64,000 nt of DNA from Peribacillus frigoritolerans_B. GTDB lineage: Bacteria > Bacillota > Bacilli > Bacillales > DSM-1321. This document shows, in pieces, positions 42,547-51,955 of this stretch (position 1 is its first letter; each line of letters begins with the position of its first letter). The translations under genes and the position numbers were made by a program. The notes under the pieces are model-generated. The model saw nothing but the letters and a program-made list of their open reading frames with translations, ran no database searches and was not told the DNA's origin. The stretch covers positions 124,001-188,000 of the forward strand of contig NZ_JBIWES010000010.1 in assembly GCF_044762665.1 (NCBI RefSeq), written 5' to 3'.

Positions 42547-43737
42547 TTACGCTTGTGCTTTTAATGTTTCTGCTTTGTCCGTGCGTTCCCATGGAAGATC
42601 GACATCTGTACGGCCGAAGTGTCCGTAGGCAGCCGTTTGTTTGTAGATTGGGCGACGAAGGTCAAGCATTTTGATGATACCAGCTGGACGAAGGTCGAAG
42701 TTAGCGCGAACTAGGTCAACAAGGACTTCTTCGCTAACTGTACCAGTTCCGAACGTATCAATGGAGATCGATACAGGCTCTGCCACACCAATCGCGTATG
42801 CCAATTGAACTTCCGCTTTGTCGGCAAGGCCGGCTGCCACGATGTTTTTCGCAACGTAACGAGCAGCGTATGCAGCAGAACGGTCAACTTTAGTAGCATC
42901 CTTACCAGAGAATGCACCGCCGCCGTGACGAGCGTATCCGCCGTAAGTATCAACGATGATTTTACGTCCAGTAAGACCAGCATCCCCTTGAGGTCCGCCA
43001 ATTACGAAACGGCCAGTCGGGTTGATGAAATACTTAGTATCTGCATCGATCAACTCGGCTGGAACAACAGCTTTGATCACATGTTCTTTTAGATCGGCTT
43101 GAATTTGTTCAAGCGTAATTTCTGCATCATGCTGTGTAGAGATGACGATCGTATCTACACGTACAGGACGGTTATTCTCATCATATTCCACAGTTACCTG
43201 TGTTTTACCATCAGGGCGTAGGTAAGCAAGAGTTTCATCTTTACGAACTTGAGACAAGCGGAATGAAAGTTTATGCGCCAATGAAATCGGAAGCGGCATA
43301 AGCTCTTCTGTTTCATTACAAGCAAATCCGAACATTAGACCTTGGTCCCCTGCACCGATTGCATCGATTTCTTCCTCTGACATGTTTCCTTCACGAGCTT
43401 CCAATGCTTTATCGACACCAGCTGCGATATCGGCAGACTGCTCATCGATGGAACTCAACACGGCACAAGTTTCAGCATCGAAACCGTATTTCGCACGTGT
43501 GTAGCCAATTCCTTTAACCGTATCACGAACGATACGCGGAATGTCCACGTAAGCTGAAGTTGTAATTTCACCAGCAACAAGCACAAGACCTGTAGTTACA
43601 CTAGTTTCACACGCAACACGTGCATTTGCATCCTTAGCTAGGATAGCATCTAAAATGGAATCTGAAATCTGATCACAAATTTTGTCCGGATGGCCCTCTG
43701 TAACAGATTCAGAAGTAAATAGACGTTTCTTTGACAT
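42547..43737 (-). CDS. metK: S-adenosylmethionine synthetase
   Basis: Makes SAM from methionine and ATP. The 396-residue protein starts MSKKRLFTSESVTEGHPDKI; GHPDK carries an ATP-site residue, and GAGDQGLMFGFA, the P-loop-like GGGAFSGKDATKVDRSAAY and the C-terminal GHFGRTDVDLPWE are all present. ATG 43737 is placed 7 bases after GGAGG; the frame extends upstream into the leader only by chance. A SAM-I riboswitch precedes it, giving feedback control by SAM. Confidence 0.97.
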   Translation of the reverse strand: MSKKRLFTSESVTEGHPDKICDQISDSILDAILAKDANARVACETSVTTGLVLVAGEITTSAYVDIPRIVRDTVKGIGYTRAKYGFDAETCAVLSSIDEQSADIAAGVDKALEAREGNMSEEEIDAIGAGDQGLMFGFACNETEELMPLPISLAHKLSFRLSQVRKDETLAYLRPDGKTQVTVEYDENNRPVRVDTIVISTQHDAEITLEQIQADLKEHVIKAVVPAELIDADTKYFINPTGRFVIGGPQGDAGLTGRKIIVDTYGGYARHGGGAFSGKDATKVDRSAAYAARYVAKNIVAAGLADKAEVQLAYAIGVAEPVSISIDTFGTGTVSEEVLVDLVRANFDLRPAGIIKMLDLRRPIYKQTAAYGHFGRTDVDLPWERTDKAETLKAQA

Positions 43738-43848
43738 CATATTTCCTCCTTGGAAGTTAGTATGTTGTAGGCATAAGCCTGATTTTTTACGGAACTCGTT
43801 TCCCTCATTAGTTTCGACTATAGACACAGAATTACTTATAAAAAACAC

Positions 43849-44068
43849 AAAAACCTTCCCTGGCAAATGAGGAAAGGTTTAAAATTCTGTCTTCTATCCT
43901 TTCACTCTTATCGTTCAAGGGTTTTTTACCTTGCTCAGGTTAGCACCATCACCACTATTCCTTGAAGACCTTCGCTTTATTTTCGGCGATCGGTCTTGGA
44001 GTCAAGTTCAATATGGCAGGTTGCTGGGTTTCAAAGGGCCTGTCCCTCCACCAACTCGGGATAAGAGA
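43849..44068 (-). promoter_or_regulatory. SAM-I (S-box) riboswitch of metK
   Basis: On the minus strand CTCTTATC (44060-44067) pairs with GATAAGAG (43905-43912) as P1. Inside are the S-box signatures GGTGGAGGGAC, GGCCC, TGAAACCCAGCAACC and GGTGCTAA. Downstream, AAACCTTTCC pairs with GGGAAGGTTT, followed by a T run (43849-43880), forming the terminator. Binding of SAM is expected to favour termination. Confidence 0.95.
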
Positions 44069-44084
44069 ATCCGTACAATTTAAG

Positions 44085-44114
44085 ATATTATCGTATCTGG
44101 CTGGAATTTGTCAA
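44085..44114 (-). promoter_or_regulatory. Sigma-A promoter for metK
   Basis: TTGACA (44109-44114), an 18-base spacer and TAATAT (44085-44090) on the minus strand, just upstream of the S-box. Confidence 0.75.
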
Positions 44115-44426
44115 TGCTTTTCTAAAAAGAACATTTCCACCCAGAATGGCGTTCATTTGAAAAATCATGTTGATACAACGTCCTAACGGGGTTTACAATG
44201 CAAAATACGAATAGAAATGTTGTAAATTGCCATTAATAATAAAGTATTGAGCATCGAAAAGGAATGACATCCTGACTTTCCCATTAGACATATATTGCTT
44301 ACTTACTTCCTATTTAAATAAATTTTTCTTCATGAAAGTATATGCGATAATCCTGACTCGGTTCCTACCGGATTAAAATGATTAATGCGGCCAGCTGAAA
44401 ATAATCACAAATTAAAAGAAATAGTA
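44115..44426. other. metK-pckA intergenic stretch
   Basis: About 310 A/T-rich bases between two divergent promoters. I see no ORF with a ribosome site and no clear inverted repeat, although catabolite or gluconeogenic control sites for pckA could lie here. Confidence 0.4.
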
Positions 44427-44454
44427 TAGACTAATTAAATGAATGTGTTATACT
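44427..44454 (+). promoter_or_regulatory. Probable sigma-A promoter for pckA
   Basis: TAGACT (44427-44432), a 16-base spacer and TATACT (44449-44454), 43 bases upstream of the pckA ATG. Confidence 0.55.
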
Positions 44455-44496
44455 AATTGTAATCTAAAAACTCAAACAAAGGAAGGTACCTCATAT

Positions 44497-46083
44497 ATGA
44501 ATTCTGTAGATGTTTCTAATGAGTTACACCAATTATTAACAGGAAACAATGTGCAAACTCAACTATCAGTTCCTCAATTGGTCGAAAAAGTACTAAGCAG
44601 AAATGAAGGCGTTTTAACATCAACCGGCGCGGTTAAAGCTGAAACTGGCAAATATACTGGTCGTTCACCTAAAGATAAGTTTATCGTGGAAGAAGCATCA
44701 GTTAAAGATAAAATCGATTGGGGTCCCGTGAACCAGCCGATTTCCGAAGATGTGTTCAATAAACTATATAATAAAGTAGTTGACTACCTAAAAGCAAAAG
44801 AAGAGATTTTTGTTTTTAAAGGTTTCGCTGGTGCAGACGAAACATCACGTCTTCCCATCCGTGTTGTTAATGAATATGCTTGGCATAACCTTTTCGCCCA
44901 TACTTTGTTCATCCGTCCAAACGAAGAGGAACTGAGAGGTCACGAAGCTGAATTCACGATCCTTTCTGCACCTAACTTCAAAGCGGACCCAGAAGTGGAC
45001 GGAACTACATCCGAAACTTTCATCATCGTTTCATTTGAACGCCGTACCATTTTGATCGGCGGAACGGAATATGCAGGAGAAATGAAAAAATCGATCTTCT
45101 CGATCATGAACTACTTACTTCCAGAGGCTGGAATCCTTCCAATGCATTGCTCTGCTAACGTAGGACGTGAAGGGGACGTCGCTTTATTCTTCGGACTGTC
45201 CGGTACAGGCAAAACAACTTTATCAGCAGACACTAGCCGTAAACTGATTGGTGATGACGAGCATGGCTGGTCTTCTAACGGCGTATTCAACATCGAAGGC
45301 GGCTGCTATGCGAAAACGATCAACCTTTCACGTGAAAAAGAACCACAAATTTTCGATGCGATCCGTTTTGGTGCTGTATTGGAAAATGTTGTTGTTGATC
45401 CGGATACGCGTGAAGCGAACTATGATGACAGTTCATTGACTGAAAACACTCGTGCCGCTTACCAAATGCAAGCGATCGATAACATCGTGAACCCAAGTAT
45501 TGCAGGACACCCAAATACAATCATTTTCTTAACAGCTGATGCTTCAGGCGTTCTGCCTCCAATCAGCAAGCTTTCCAAAGAACAGGCAATGTTCCACTTC
45601 CTAAGCGGATACACTAGTAAATTGGCTGGTACTGAAAGAGGCGTAACTTCACCGGAAGCTACATTCTCCACTTGCTTCGGCTCACCATTCTTACCGCTTC
45701 CAGCTACACGTTATGCCGAGATGCTTGGTGATAAAATTGACGAGCACAATGCAAAGGTATACCTTGTCAACACAGGATGGACTGGCGGTGCATACGGAAC
45801 TGGAAGCCGTATGAAACTTGCTTACACTCGTGCAATGGTACAAGCGGCACTTGAAGGTGAATTAGCGAACATCGAAACGATCAAAGATGATATCTTCGGT
45901 TTGGATATCCCGCTTCATGTTCCTGGTGTTCCTGATGAAGTCCTTCAACCAATCAAGACATGGGCAGATCCTGCCGCTTATAAAGAAGCAGCAACAGACC
46001 TTGCCGCACAATTCCGTGCAAACTTCAAGAAATTCAAAAGCGTTCCAAGTGAAATCGAAGAACTTGGCGGACCTACAGCTTAA
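44497..46083 (+). CDS. pckA: Phosphoenolpyruvate carboxykinase (ATP)
   Basis: A 528-residue gluconeogenic enzyme that turns oxaloacetate and ATP into PEP, CO2 and ADP. The kinase P-loop is FGLSGTGKTTLSADTSR, with metal and substrate blocks GDDEHGWSSNGVFNIEGGCY and YTSKLAGTERGV. Start ATG 44497 (MNSVDVSNELHQLL) follows GGAAGG; the frame extends to 44443 without support. Divergent from metK, as in B. subtilis. Confidence 0.96.
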   Translation: MNSVDVSNELHQLLTGNNVQTQLSVPQLVEKVLSRNEGVLTSTGAVKAETGKYTGRSPKDKFIVEEASVKDKIDWGPVNQPISEDVFNKLYNKVVDYLKAKEEIFVFKGFAGADETSRLPIRVVNEYAWHNLFAHTLFIRPNEEELRGHEAEFTILSAPNFKADPEVDGTTSETFIIVSFERRTILIGGTEYAGEMKKSIFSIMNYLLPEAGILPMHCSANVGREGDVALFFGLSGTGKTTLSADTSRKLIGDDEHGWSSNGVFNIEGGCYAKTINLSREKEPQIFDAIRFGAVLENVVVDPDTREANYDDSSLTENTRAAYQMQAIDNIVNPSIAGHPNTIIFLTADASGVLPPISKLSKEQAMFHFLSGYTSKLAGTERGVTSPEATFSTCFGSPFLPLPATRYAEMLGDKIDEHNAKVYLVNTGWTGGAYGTGSRMKLAYTRAMVQAALEGELANIETIKDDIFGLDIPLHVPGVPDEVLQPIKTWADPAAYKEAATDLAAQFRANFKKFKSVPSEIEELGGPTA

Positions 46084-46093
46084 TAAATTGTAC

Positions 46094-46124
46094 AAAAAAG
46101 GACCAAGCTCTTGCTTGGTCCTTT
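46094..46124 (+). terminator. Terminator of pckA
   Basis: AAGGACCAAGC pairs with GCTTGGTCCTT around TCTT. Confidence 0.85.
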
Positions 46125-46290
46125 CAGTTTGTCGACAAGAAATGTTTCTTCCCGAACCATGATTATGGTTTACTTTATTAAGTGCCATGGAAGGCGAAAT
46201 ATGGCGTCTACCATCTGCGGTCGAATAATAGGGCTAAAAATCGCGTCTACGGTGAATAATATCCCATTAGCCCGATATACCTCATATACG

Positions 46291-46378
46291 TTCGAATAAC
46301 TGGCTAGCCGAGATCCCTGCTAGAACTTGCGGCGAGGAGGCTTGGTGGAAAGGAAGCGGATTTCTGAAACCAACTGGA
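46291..46378. repeat. Palindromic intergenic repeat, copy 4
   Basis: The reverse complement carries CAGAAATCCGCTTCCTTTCC, CAAGCCTCCTCGCCGCAAG and ATCTCGGCTAGCCAGTTATTCG, matching the first halves of the 4370 and 15854 copies. It lies at the left edge of the glycan cluster. Just before it (46200-46290) are imperfect repeats of GCGTCTAC and GAATAAT with a GGGCTAA/TTAGCCC inverted pair. Confidence 0.78.
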
Positions 46379-46436
46379 TCGTTTCCACGGTCTGAATGGA
46401 CCAAGCCCTTGCATGGTCATTTTCTTGATTGGAAAA

Positions 46437-46466
46437 AGGGCGCTGTGATAGTCAGCGCCCCCTTAA
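46437..46466 (-). terminator. Terminator of the glycan operon
   Basis: GGGCGCTGA pairs with TCACAGCGCCC (one-base bulge) on the minus strand, followed by a T-containing tail. Confidence 0.75.
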
Positions 46467-46498
46467 TCGTTATTCCATTATCAATGTTGTCCAAGTTT

Positions 46499-47800
46499 TT
46501 AGATGATCGCTTTATTCCTGGCTTTTTTCATGGACACTGTTTTGTATTGATATATATTGCCCAAGTTTGCCACCGGGACATCTGTTTTAGTTGCATCAAT
46601 GCAATTGCGTGTATCCAGAATCAATTTATTGTTCATGAGATTCGATAGCTTATCATAATCCATCTGTTTAAATTCATCATGGTCAGTCAGGATAAGTATC
46701 AAGTCGGCATCATTTACAGCGTCTTCCACTGATACGACTGGCATCTTTCCAGATTGGACATGCGGGTCATGCAAGGCTACATCCACGTTTTCCATCCCCA
46801 TCAAGATATTGACGACATCAATGGCGGGACTTTCACGAATATCATCTACATTTCCTTTGTAAGCAAGACCGAAAACAGCTACTTTTGGCTTCCGGATCCC
46901 CTCCAGCATCATCCTTACGGAATTAACGATGTAATAAGGCATCGATACGTTGGTATCACGGGCCAATTTAATGATTCTCGCATACTCTGGTGCCTTTGCA
47001 ACGACGAAATACGGATCAACCGCTAAACAATGGCCGCCAACTCCTGGTCCTGGTTGGTGAATATTGACACGAGGGTGTTTGTTTGCCATCGATATGACAT
47101 CCAAAACATTGATGTCCAGCTCGAAACAGATTTTCGTCAGCTCATTCGCAAGGGCGATATTGACATCCCTGAAGGTGTTTTCCATCAGTTTGGACATTTC
47201 AGCCGTTTTCGCATCCGTCTGAATGATCTCCCCTTGAACGAAGGTTTTGTAAACAAGACTTCCTTTATATGAGCATGTTTCCGTGATGCCCCCGACGATA
47301 CGGTTATTATGAACCAACTCTTCAAGAATCCTTCCAGGTAAAACGCGTTCCGGACAATGGACGAGGAAAATGTCTTTTCCGATGGTAAGGCCCGTCCTCT
47401 CGATCATCGGTTTAATATGATCATCCATGCTTCTTGGCGCTATCGTCGATTCGATAATGATGACATTCCCTTTTTTGATAAAAGGAAGAATGTTTGAGGT
47501 TGCATCCATGACATGTGTTAAATCACAGGATTGATGCATGTCCTTTTTATTTGGAGTAGGCACCGCGATGATGAAAACATCCGCATGTTCCGGGCTTAAC
47601 GCAGCCCGGAACTTATTGGAAGTAAGCACTTCTTGCAATACCTCCTCCAATCCAGGTTCTTCGATATGGAGCCTGCCGCTATTCAAATTGGAAATAATCT
47701 CAGGATGGATATCCACGCCGACGACATCGACACCGTGTTTCGCAAACATTAAAGAAGTTGGAAGTCCTATATAACCAAGTCCGATTGTACAAAGTTTCAT
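46499..47800 (-). CDS. UDP-N-acetyl-D-mannosamine dehydrogenase-type nucleotide sugar dehydrogenase
   Basis: A 433-residue UDP-sugar 6-dehydrogenase. NAD site: TIGLGYIGLPTSLMFAKHG. Catalytic block with the nucleophilic cysteine: GPGVGGHCLAVDPYFV. A further block is VFGLAYKGNVDDIRESPAID. The sequence is closer to the WecC/ManNAc type than to UDP-glucose dehydrogenases, and a UDP-GlcNAc 2-epimerase in the cluster would supply UDP-ManNAc. ATG 47800 follows AGGAG at 8 bases. It is cotranscribed with two glycosyltransferases. Confidence 0.87.
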   Translation of the reverse strand: MKLCTIGLGYIGLPTSLMFAKHGVDVVGVDIHPEIISNLNSGRLHIEEPGLEEVLQEVLTSNKFRAALSPEHADVFIIAVPTPNKKDMHQSCDLTHVMDATSNILPFIKKGNVIIIESTIAPRSMDDHIKPMIERTGLTIGKDIFLVHCPERVLPGRILEELVHNNRIVGGITETCSYKGSLVYKTFVQGEIIQTDAKTAEMSKLMENTFRDVNIALANELTKICFELDINVLDVISMANKHPRVNIHQPGPGVGGHCLAVDPYFVVAKAPEYARIIKLARDTNVSMPYYIVNSVRMMLEGIRKPKVAVFGLAYKGNVDDIRESPAIDVVNILMGMENVDVALHDPHVQSGKMPVVSVEDAVNDADLILILTDHDEFKQMDYDKLSNLMNNKLILDTRNCIDATKTDVPVANLGNIYQYKTVSMKKARNKAII

Positions 47801-47841
47801 ATAAACCACTCCTATCTATTTTTCTGCTACACTCAAATTTG

Positions 47842-49158
47842 TTAGGCTGTTTGATAGATTTCGATAAAGATTTCCTTCTCTTGTTTCCAATTGTATTTTT
47901 GTCGCGCCTCCAGGCAGTTTTGGCTCATTTCCGCCCTTTTTTCAGGATGCTTCAATAAGTAATTGACACCTTCGGCAATTGATTTTGGATCATGTGAATC
48001 GACACACACACCGATTTTTTCCGTATCGACAACCTTTTGAATTTCAGGAAAGCTGCAGGCAACCACAGGCACACCGCTCATCATATATTCAAACAATTTA
48101 TTTGAAGATGCGGAGTAGTGATTAAAGCAGACATTATTCAATATCTGAAAACCTAAATACGCATTTTTGGTATAATGGAGCAGCTCGTCGACCGGAACCT
48201 TCGGCAGGAACTTCACACGATGCTCCAGATTCATGTCGCTTACTTTTTTCATTAATTCATCCTTGATCCTTCCATCCCCGATAAAAACCACCGTTCCGCC
48301 CTCGATCATCGGTACAGCATCAACCAATTGCTCTAACCCTCTTCCCATTTGAACGCCGCCTTGGTATAACAATATCGGTTCATTCTCTGGCAAATCGAGC
48401 AGCTCATGCAAATTCACGGCCGTACTTTCCTCCGGATTGGTTGGAATCGGGTAGTTATGGACCACCTTGGGATACAGACCATATAAGTCTTCGTTATACT
48501 TAGCTCTCGTATGGTTTTCGGCAATCATTTCATCGACGAACATTAATAGGAATTTCTCCATCATCCCGTAAATTCGGCTATTATATCCCGTTCTGCTCGT
48601 TTGTACTTCATGCGAGTCATAAATCAGCTTTTTCCTTCTCAACCATTTACTGCTGATCGCTCCCTGCATGAGCGTATTCAAGTCATTTGAATGATAAAAA
48701 TCATATTTCCTTTTCCGGCCATGATAGATCATTTGACCAAAAATGTAGCTCCTCGTTAACAGTGTCGGCAGCTTTGTTTTAGTGATGATCAGGGTGCCCA
48801 TCGCAAGTAGTGCAAATGAACCGAACAGTATTCCCGATCCCATCCAGCCATTGATTAAGTTCAAATTCCACAACGTATTCCAGACCAATAAGGCCAATAG
48901 AACGATTTCAAACTTCTTTTTCTTCAATTTGCCAACGATCCTGAGAATTTTATGAAGCGCCTCCCAGCGGTTATTCACCCTAGTGACCGAGAAACCATTT
49001 TGGTGTTTCTCCTTTTTGGCCAAACCCTCGATTTTCCAGTTATGAATGGCAATTAAATCGACTTCATAACCCGCTTCAGTGAGTGCTGTGCATTCTCTTA
49101 GAACCCTCGCATCGTTCGTAAAGTGATTCCACACGAACATACATACTTTCTTCGCCAT
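47842..49158 (-). CDS. Glycosyltransferase, GT4-like, with internal membrane segments
   Basis: A 438-residue transferase. The N-terminal domain (CMFVWNHFTNDARVLRECTA) is interrupted at about residues 90-145 by two hydrophobic segments (KFEIVLLALLVWNTLWNLNL and GILFGSFALLAMGTLIITK), which may anchor it. The C-terminal GT-B nucleotide-sugar site includes ILLYQGGVQMGRGLEQLVDA and NKLFEYMMSGVPVVACSFPE. The substrate is unknown; it probably builds a surface polysaccharide. Confidence 0.83.
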   Translation of the reverse strand: MAKKVCMFVWNHFTNDARVLRECTALTEAGYEVDLIAIHNWKIEGLAKKEKHQNGFSVTRVNNRWEALHKILRIVGKLKKKKFEIVLLALLVWNTLWNLNLINGWMGSGILFGSFALLAMGTLIITKTKLPTLLTRSYIFGQMIYHGRKRKYDFYHSNDLNTLMQGAISSKWLRRKKLIYDSHEVQTSRTGYNSRIYGMMEKFLLMFVDEMIAENHTRAKYNEDLYGLYPKVVHNYPIPTNPEESTAVNLHELLDLPENEPILLYQGGVQMGRGLEQLVDAVPMIEGGTVVFIGDGRIKDELMKKVSDMNLEHRVKFLPKVPVDELLHYTKNAYLGFQILNNVCFNHYSASSNKLFEYMMSGVPVVACSFPEIQKVVDTEKIGVCVDSHDPKSIAEGVNYLLKHPEKRAEMSQNCLEARQKYNWKQEKEIFIEIYQTA

Positions 49159-49181
49159 GTTGTCCTCCACTTCCGGATTTT

Positions 49182-50387
49182 TCAGCCTGACGCTTCCATC
49201 ACGTTGATGAGACCTTTAATATTTTTAGACCATTGAAAATGTTGTTTAGCATACCGATGACCGTTTTCCCCCAGTTCTTCACGAAGGGCTGGATCTGCGG
49301 CCATTGTCAGTATATGCTGACAGATTTCATCAACATTTCTGCTCTCTGCCACCAACCCGCATTTCGCCTCAGAGAGCATCTTTTTCGCCCTGCCGTCCAC
49401 ATCACCGACAATAGGTTTTCCGACACACATATAATCGATGATTTTACCAGGCAGGACCTTATTGAAGACTTCTTTTTCAACCAAGCTCACATAGGCAATA
49501 TGGGATGTTGAAACTTCATGAAGAGTCACTCTTCGATTCATCGCATTAATCATCTTAATGTTAGTCAGCCCTCTAGAGCTTATCTCCTTCTCCACTTCGG
49601 ATATCCGATATCCATATCCAATCATCGAGAACTCGATTTGTTTATGTTCCCTTAGCTTTTCAGCTACGGCTATCAGTTTTTTCAAGTCCTGGGCCAGTCC
49701 GATATTCCCCGCATAAACGACCTTGATTACCTTTTCCGATACGGGTGTAAGCAAATTCTTTAACGTCAGCTCATCCGCCGTCAGCGAATTAGGGATGAAT
49801 TGTATGGCCTCTTCCTTGACTCCCTTTGCAACGATATAATCCCTGAAACCAGGACTATTGATGATAATAAAATCTGAATGCCGATATAGCTTCCTTTCCA
49901 GGAAGAAAGCGACTTTCAAAACCCACTTATTATTAAATACTCCTACTCCTATCAACGATTCCGGCCATAAATCCCTGACATCGGTAATGAGTTTCGCCTT
50001 CATCTTTTTCTTGGCGATCAACGCCGCCAAAGTCGGGAAGATCGGCGGGGTCGTAGCAAACACATAATCATATTTTTTTTCGAGACGGATGATTGTATAA
50101 ATGAAAAGCCACATCGCTTCAAGATAATGAAGCAACCGCTTCCCCATATTGCTTGTATACCTCTTCACTTTGTCCGGCTTAATCCTGATGACATCTTCTT
50201 CAATGCTATCTTCATCCCAAAACTTTGTATCTTGATATAAACTTTGATTAGGATAACTCGGCTTCAATGTGATGACCGTTACCTCGAATCCGTTTCTTTT
50301 CAAATGGAGATATATATTTTTCATTCTATTTCCCGCACTTCCGATTTCCGGATAAAAGTTTTGCACGATCATCAGGACGCTTTTCAT
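49182..50387 (-). CDS. Glycosyltransferase family 4 protein
   Basis: A 401-residue GT-B transferase of the WbuB/WcaI-like group. N terminus MIVQNFYPEIGSAGNRMKNI; a hydrophobic YLEAMWLFIYTIIRL near residue 90; C-terminal donor site VYAGNIGLAQDLKKLIAVAE and LPGKIIDYMCVGKPIVGDVD. It is first of the three-gene minus-strand operon and divergent from the epimerase gene. Confidence 0.86.
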   Translation of the reverse strand: MKSVLMIVQNFYPEIGSAGNRMKNIYLHLKRNGFEVTVITLKPSYPNQSLYQDTKFWDEDSIEEDVIRIKPDKVKRYTSNMGKRLLHYLEAMWLFIYTIIRLEKKYDYVFATTPPIFPTLAALIAKKKMKAKLITDVRDLWPESLIGVGVFNNKWVLKVAFFLERKLYRHSDFIIINSPGFRDYIVAKGVKEEAIQFIPNSLTADELTLKNLLTPVSEKVIKVVYAGNIGLAQDLKKLIAVAEKLREHKQIEFSMIGYGYRISEVEKEISSRGLTNIKMINAMNRRVTLHEVSTSHIAYVSLVEKEVFNKVLPGKIIDYMCVGKPIVGDVDGRAKKMLSEAKCGLVAESRNVDEICQHILTMAADPALREELGENGHRYAKQHFQWSKNIKGLINVMEASG

Positions 50388-50583
50388 ATTCGCCTATCAC
50401 CTCTATTCTGCTTAGCTATACTTCCTGCTTTATATTGTAAATGCCAGATATTAACTTAAGGTTAAAGAAATATAAAGTCCTCATTAATATTGTAAAAATT
50501 CTGTTAATAATTGTATCGTTTTTATATTTCCCATGAACTTCCCGTTATAATGGGAGAGACATTCAGAAGGGGAGGAAATGAGC

Positions 50584-51720
50584 ATGCCTAAACAACGTAT
50601 TAAGGTCATGACCGTATTTGGTACAAGACCAGAGGCTATCAAAATGGCACCAGTCGTTTTGGAACTGAAAAAGCATCCAGAAGAAATAGAAACCATCGTG
50701 GTGGTCACCGCCCAGCATAGGGAAATGCTCGACCAAGTCTTGCAATGTTTTCAAATTAAGCCAGATCACGATTTGGATATGATGAAGGATAGACAAACAT
50801 TAGAAGAAATTACAACTCGAGGGCTTGAAAAATTGAGTTCACTCATGAATGAAATAAAACCGGATATCGTCCTCGTGCATGGGGATACAACGACAACTTT
50901 CATCGCAAGCTTGGCGGCTTTCTATAATAAGATACAGATTGGTCACGTTGAAGCTGGTCTGCGGACTGGTAATAAGTATTCTCCATATCCTGAAGAGATG
51001 AATAGGCAGTTGACAGGCGTCTTGGCTGATTTGCACTTTGCGCCAACAAATCAGGCGGCAGAGAATCTACTTTTGGAAAATAAAAAGAGTGATTGTATCC
51101 ATATTACTGGCAATACGGCTATCGATGCTTTGAAAACAACAGTAAGGAAAGACTATGAACATCCGATTCTATCTGGTTTAAATGGAGATCGTATGATATT
51201 GATGACAGCGCACAGACGGGAAAACATCGGAAAACCAATGGAAGAAATATTCCGTTCCGTCAAACGCCTGCTTGAAGATTACACGGATATCCAAGTTGTT
51301 TTCCCGCTTCATAAAAACCCGGTTGTCCGTGAAATTGCTTACCGGATTTTTGGTGAAACGGAAAGGCTTCATTTAATAGAGCCGCTTGAAGTGCTTGATT
51401 TTCATAATTTTGCGGCGCACGCCCATCTAATATTGACAGATTCCGGAGGGGTGCAAGAAGAAGCTCCCTCACTTGGCGTTCCCGTCCTTGTGTTACGCGA
51501 TACAACAGAACGTCCGGAAGGAATCGATGCTGGTACCCTTTTATTGGCAGGAATTGAGGAAGAACGAATTTACCAATTAGCCTCAGACTTACTTACAAAT
51601 GAAGAAACCTATAAAAAAATGGCGACAGCTTCCAACCCATATGGAGATGGATTCGCTTCAAAGCGGATTGTCGAAATCCTATTAACGCATTGCGGAATGA
51701 AATCCCCCCTTCCATTATAA
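50584..51720 (+). CDS. mnaA: UDP-N-acetylglucosamine 2-epimerase (non-hydrolysing)
   Basis: A 378-residue GT-B-fold epimerase that interconverts UDP-GlcNAc and UDP-ManNAc for teichoic or secondary wall polymers. Motifs: TVFGTRPEAIKMAPVV, VHGDTTTTF, GHVEAGLRTGNKYSPYPEE, MTAHRRENIGKPM and TDSGGVQEEAPSLGVPVLVL. ATG 50584 lies 8 bases after GGAGG; the in-frame ATG at 50578 is too close. Divergent from the glycosyltransferases. Confidence 0.95.
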   Translation: MPKQRIKVMTVFGTRPEAIKMAPVVLELKKHPEEIETIVVVTAQHREMLDQVLQCFQIKPDHDLDMMKDRQTLEEITTRGLEKLSSLMNEIKPDIVLVHGDTTTTFIASLAAFYNKIQIGHVEAGLRTGNKYSPYPEEMNRQLTGVLADLHFAPTNQAAENLLLENKKSDCIHITGNTAIDALKTTVRKDYEHPILSGLNGDRMILMTAHRRENIGKPMEEIFRSVKRLLEDYTDIQVVFPLHKNPVVREIAYRIFGETERLHLIEPLEVLDFHNFAAHAHLILTDSGGVQEEAPSLGVPVLVLRDTTERPEGIDAGTLLLAGIEEERIYQLASDLLTNEETYKKMATASNPYGDGFASKRIVEILLTHCGMKSPLPL

Positions 51721-51734
51721 AAAATAAAATAGTG

Positions 51735-51768
51735 AGAAAAGCCTGTCACGTAAGCGGCAGGCTTTTTT
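51735..51768 (+). terminator. Terminator of mnaA
   Basis: AAAGCCTG(T)C pairs with G(G)CAGGCTTT, followed by TTT. Confidence 0.82.
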
Positions 51769-51955
51769 CTATTCAGTCAGATTTTGAAACGGCTGCTCCC
51801 ATTTTCATTTGCCCTTTCATGAGCGCCGGATTAAAGGAAAGAGTGGATAACTAATTTAAATTTGAAAATGTTAAATACATATGTGATAGTTTGGTAGATC
51901 AATGTTTCATTGAAGTCAATCGTATTAGATTGAAAGCCTGTTTGGAGGCGTTGTA

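Noticed and set aside
46200..46290. Another phased repeat like the 21-bp arrays
   Set aside because: GCGTCTAC and GAATAAT recur, but spacing is irregular and only two units are visible.
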